A DNA stretch of 8,480 nucleotides from positions 1,000-9,479 of the forward strand of contig DDOU01000036.1 of assembly GCA_002341825.1 (NCBI GenBank). Reading direction: 5' to 3'. This DNA is from Candidatus Igneacidithiobacillus taiwanensis (lineage in GTDB: Bacteria > Pseudomonadota > Gammaproteobacteria > Acidithiobacillales > Acidithiobacillaceae). Position 1 is the stretch's first letter, and each line of letters opens with the position of its first letter. Position numbers and translations under genes: made by a program. Under the pieces are notes generated by a model. It had not been told where the DNA came from. It ran no database searches and was given only the letters and a program-made list of their open reading frames with translations. This document shows, one piece after another, positions 7,373 through 8,480 of this stretch.

Positions 7373-7839
7373 TGAAATTGCTCTTGGTTTGTTTGGGAAA
7401 TATTTGTCGGTCTCCGATGGCGGAGGGTATTTTTCGACAACTTACGGCACAACGGGGGCTGGCGTGGGAAATCGACTCTGCCGGAACCGCAGATTATCAC
7501 GTGGGCGAGCCTCCTGATCGTCGTGCCCAGCGCGCCAGCGCCGAACTTGGTATCGCCATTGGCGATCTGCGGGCACGGCAAGTCAACGAGGCAGATTTTT
7601 CCCATTTCGATTGGATCTTGGCCATGGATGGCGATAATCTGCACCGGCTTCGGGCACTCGCCGGGAGCGACTGCAAGGCTCGGCTGGGCCTCTTACGCGA
7701 TCCCTTTCTCCAGCATCCCACAGCTCTCGAGGTTGCCGATCCCTACTGGGGAAACCTGGATGATTTTCTTGCCTGCGCAGAACAAATCCGCCAGGCCGCC
7801 GAGGCCTTTTTGCAACGCATCGATAAGAAGGAAAGCTAG
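7372..7839 (+). CDS. Low-molecular-weight protein-tyrosine phosphatase
   Basis: Cytosolic phosphatase that removes phosphate from protein tyrosines through a phosphocysteine intermediate. The 155-residue length is normal. The P-loop is at the N-terminus, CLGNICRS, with nucleophile Cys7, Cys12 beside the transition-state Arg13, and Ser14. The general acid Asp123 is in DPYWG. The VCLGNICRSPMAE form is the widespread LMW-PTP type. No tyrosine kinase or capsule gene is visible nearby, so the sequence does not show a substrate. Its ATG overlaps the cysS stop codon by one base and only a weak GGCGG-like Shine-Dalgarno sequence precedes it, so translation is probably coupled to cysS. Arsenate reductases of the related ArsC type share the fold, but this P-loop and the DPYW motif favour the phosphatase. 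Confidence 0.9.
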   Translation: MKLLLVCLGNICRSPMAEGIFRQLTAQRGLAWEIDSAGTADYHVGEPPDRRAQRASAELGIAIGDLRARQVNEADFSHFDWILAMDGDNLHRLRALAGSDCKARLGLLRDPFLQHPTALEVADPYWGNLDDFLACAEQIRQAAEAFLQRIDKKES

Positions 7840-7840
7840 T

Positions 7841-7863
7841 AAAAAGGCGGCATCCCTGCCGCC
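7841..7863 (-). terminator. Rho-independent terminator of the minus-strand RNase E-like gene
   Basis: Read on the minus strand, GGCGGCA, loop GGGA and TGCCGCC form a 7-bp perfect, GC-rich stem followed directly by TTTTT. It begins 5 nt past the stop codon of the minus-strand gene (7869-7871). On the + strand the same hairpin follows the phosphatase stop, but CTCGTCT comes after it rather than a T-run, so termination there would be weak. Confidence 0.85.
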
Positions 7864-7868
7864 CTCGT

Positions 7869-8480
7869 CTAGCCTCCCTCGAGCAAATCTCCCTGTCCTT
7901 TGGACACAAAGTCCGCTGGTTCTTCGTTTGCCGACACAAGTTCTGGAACTGTGCTACCTGCAAGCTGAGACACATCGGCTACCCCAAGATCGGGCGCCGA
8001 CGCTGCCATTTCGACAGATGTTTCAGACTCTACCGAGGATGGCGAGTCGAGCGCAGGCTCGACTATAGCCTCGGTTGATGCAGCTTGTGCGGGTGTTTCG
8101 GCGTTGCTCTTGGTAGCGACAAGGGCACTGGCGGGAACCATCATACGATGCCAGTCATCGGCCGCGGGCACGGCACCGGGATAGCGCAACTCTTCATCGA
8201 CCATGCCGCCCTCTACTGCTGGCGGGATCGTATCCGCCATTTCCTCGGGCTCGGCATCCTCGTCGCTGCCTCTTGCGTCGAGAGCGGTCGACGCTTCACC
8301 ACTGTGCTGCCGGCGGGCACGGGCCCGCCGACCACCACGACGACGACGGCGCCCACCACGCTCCGCCTCGTTGTCTGTGCCCGACTCGGCATTGTTGGCG
8401 GTTGCTTCTGGTTCACCAAGCCCCGTTAGGGCAGCAAAGGTCTGGGCATCCATGGGCACGTAGCGAGACACCAAGGCGCG
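7869..8480 (-). CDS. C-terminal tail of a probable RNase E (Rne/Rng family), 5'-truncated
   Basis: The frame runs in from the right window edge and gives 203 residues before TAG; the start is outside. No catalytic domain is visible, so the identity is an inference from the tail. After VSRYVPMDAQTFAALTGL comes an Arg/Gly patch (visible residues 41-58, GGRRRRRGGRRARARR; bases 8307-8360). A long low-complexity stretch rich in Ala, Ser, Glu and Asp follows to the C-terminus. This arrangement resembles the arginine-rich RNA-binding segment and disordered scaffold of RNase E, where degradosome partners bind through short motifs. One island stands out in the tail: LRYPGAVP and DDWHRMMVPASAL (about residues 97-120). 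Alternatives are other RNA-binding proteins with Arg-rich tails, such as some pseudouridine synthases or helicases. It ends in a strong terminator and converges on the phosphatase gene. Confidence 0.5.
   Translation of the reverse strand, partial: RALVSRYVPMDAQTFAALTGLGEPEATANNAESGTDNEAERGGRRRRRGGRRARARRQHSGEASTALDARGSDEDAEPEEMADTIPPAVEGGMVDEELRYPGAVPAADDWHRMMVPASALVATKSNAETPAQAASTEAIVEPALDSPSSVESETSVEMAASAPDLGVADVSQLAGSTVPELVSANEEPADFVSKGQGDLLEGG

Noticed and set aside
6952..7644. A 230-codon antisense open frame across the cysS/phosphatase junction
   Set aside because: It is opposite two well-supported genes and has no domain. Its Ala/Ser/Arg-rich composition is typical of a shadow.
8307..8360. 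Repetitive CGN/GGN tract that might be a DNA repeat
   Set aside because: It is explained by Arg/Gly codons in the RNA-binding patch of the minus-strand gene and shows no regular repeat unit.

Overview
The window is about 8.5 kb of GC-rich, densely coding bacterial chromosome. It holds housekeeping genes and no mobile elements, CRISPR arrays or RNA genes that I can see. The protein sequences look gammaproteobacterial in the broad sense: a large single-chain PurL with a fused glutaminase domain, an MrcA-type PBP1A, and a gltX-cysS pair. An Acidithiobacillus-like organism would fit, but that is an inference from general resemblance and no search was run.

Layout from left to right. The C-terminal half of purL (1-2001, +; the 5' part lies outside the window) converges on mrcA (2024-4501, -), which encodes penicillin-binding protein 1A. 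Only 22 bp separate them. The junction carries a GC-rich hairpin over the purL stop codon and a second hairpin followed by five T residues inside the 3' end of mrcA. A 74-bp divergent intergenic region (4502-4575) separates mrcA from a tightly packed operon on the + strand: gltX (4576-5973), cysS (5981-7372) and a low-molecular-weight protein-tyrosine phosphatase (7372-7839). The operon converges on the 3' end of a minus-strand gene (7869-8480, truncated by the window edge). Its product has an Arg/Gly-rich patch in a low-complexity acidic tail and is probably the C-terminus of an RNase E-type ribonuclease. A clear intrinsic terminator for that gene lies at 7841-7863.

The genes serve separate core functions: purine synthesis (PurL), peptidoglycan polymerisation (PBP1A), charging of tRNA with Glu and Cys (GltX, CysS), protein dephosphorylation, and probably RNA processing. 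The three genes of the gltX operon are close enough to be translationally coupled.

I found no convincing undescribed multi-gene system. The points most worth a second look are: (1) PBP1A has intact transpeptidase motifs but altered glycosyltransferase motifs 1 and 2; (2) a candidate promoter is placed so that gltX mRNA would begin at its own ATG (leaderless), with no Shine-Dalgarno sequence visible; (3) the purL/mrcA junction has overlapping convergent termination structures; (4) GltX has variant motifs, which raises the question of a second GluRS in the genome; (5) the RNase E-like tail contains one island of ordered, aromatic-containing sequence that could be a partner-binding motif.
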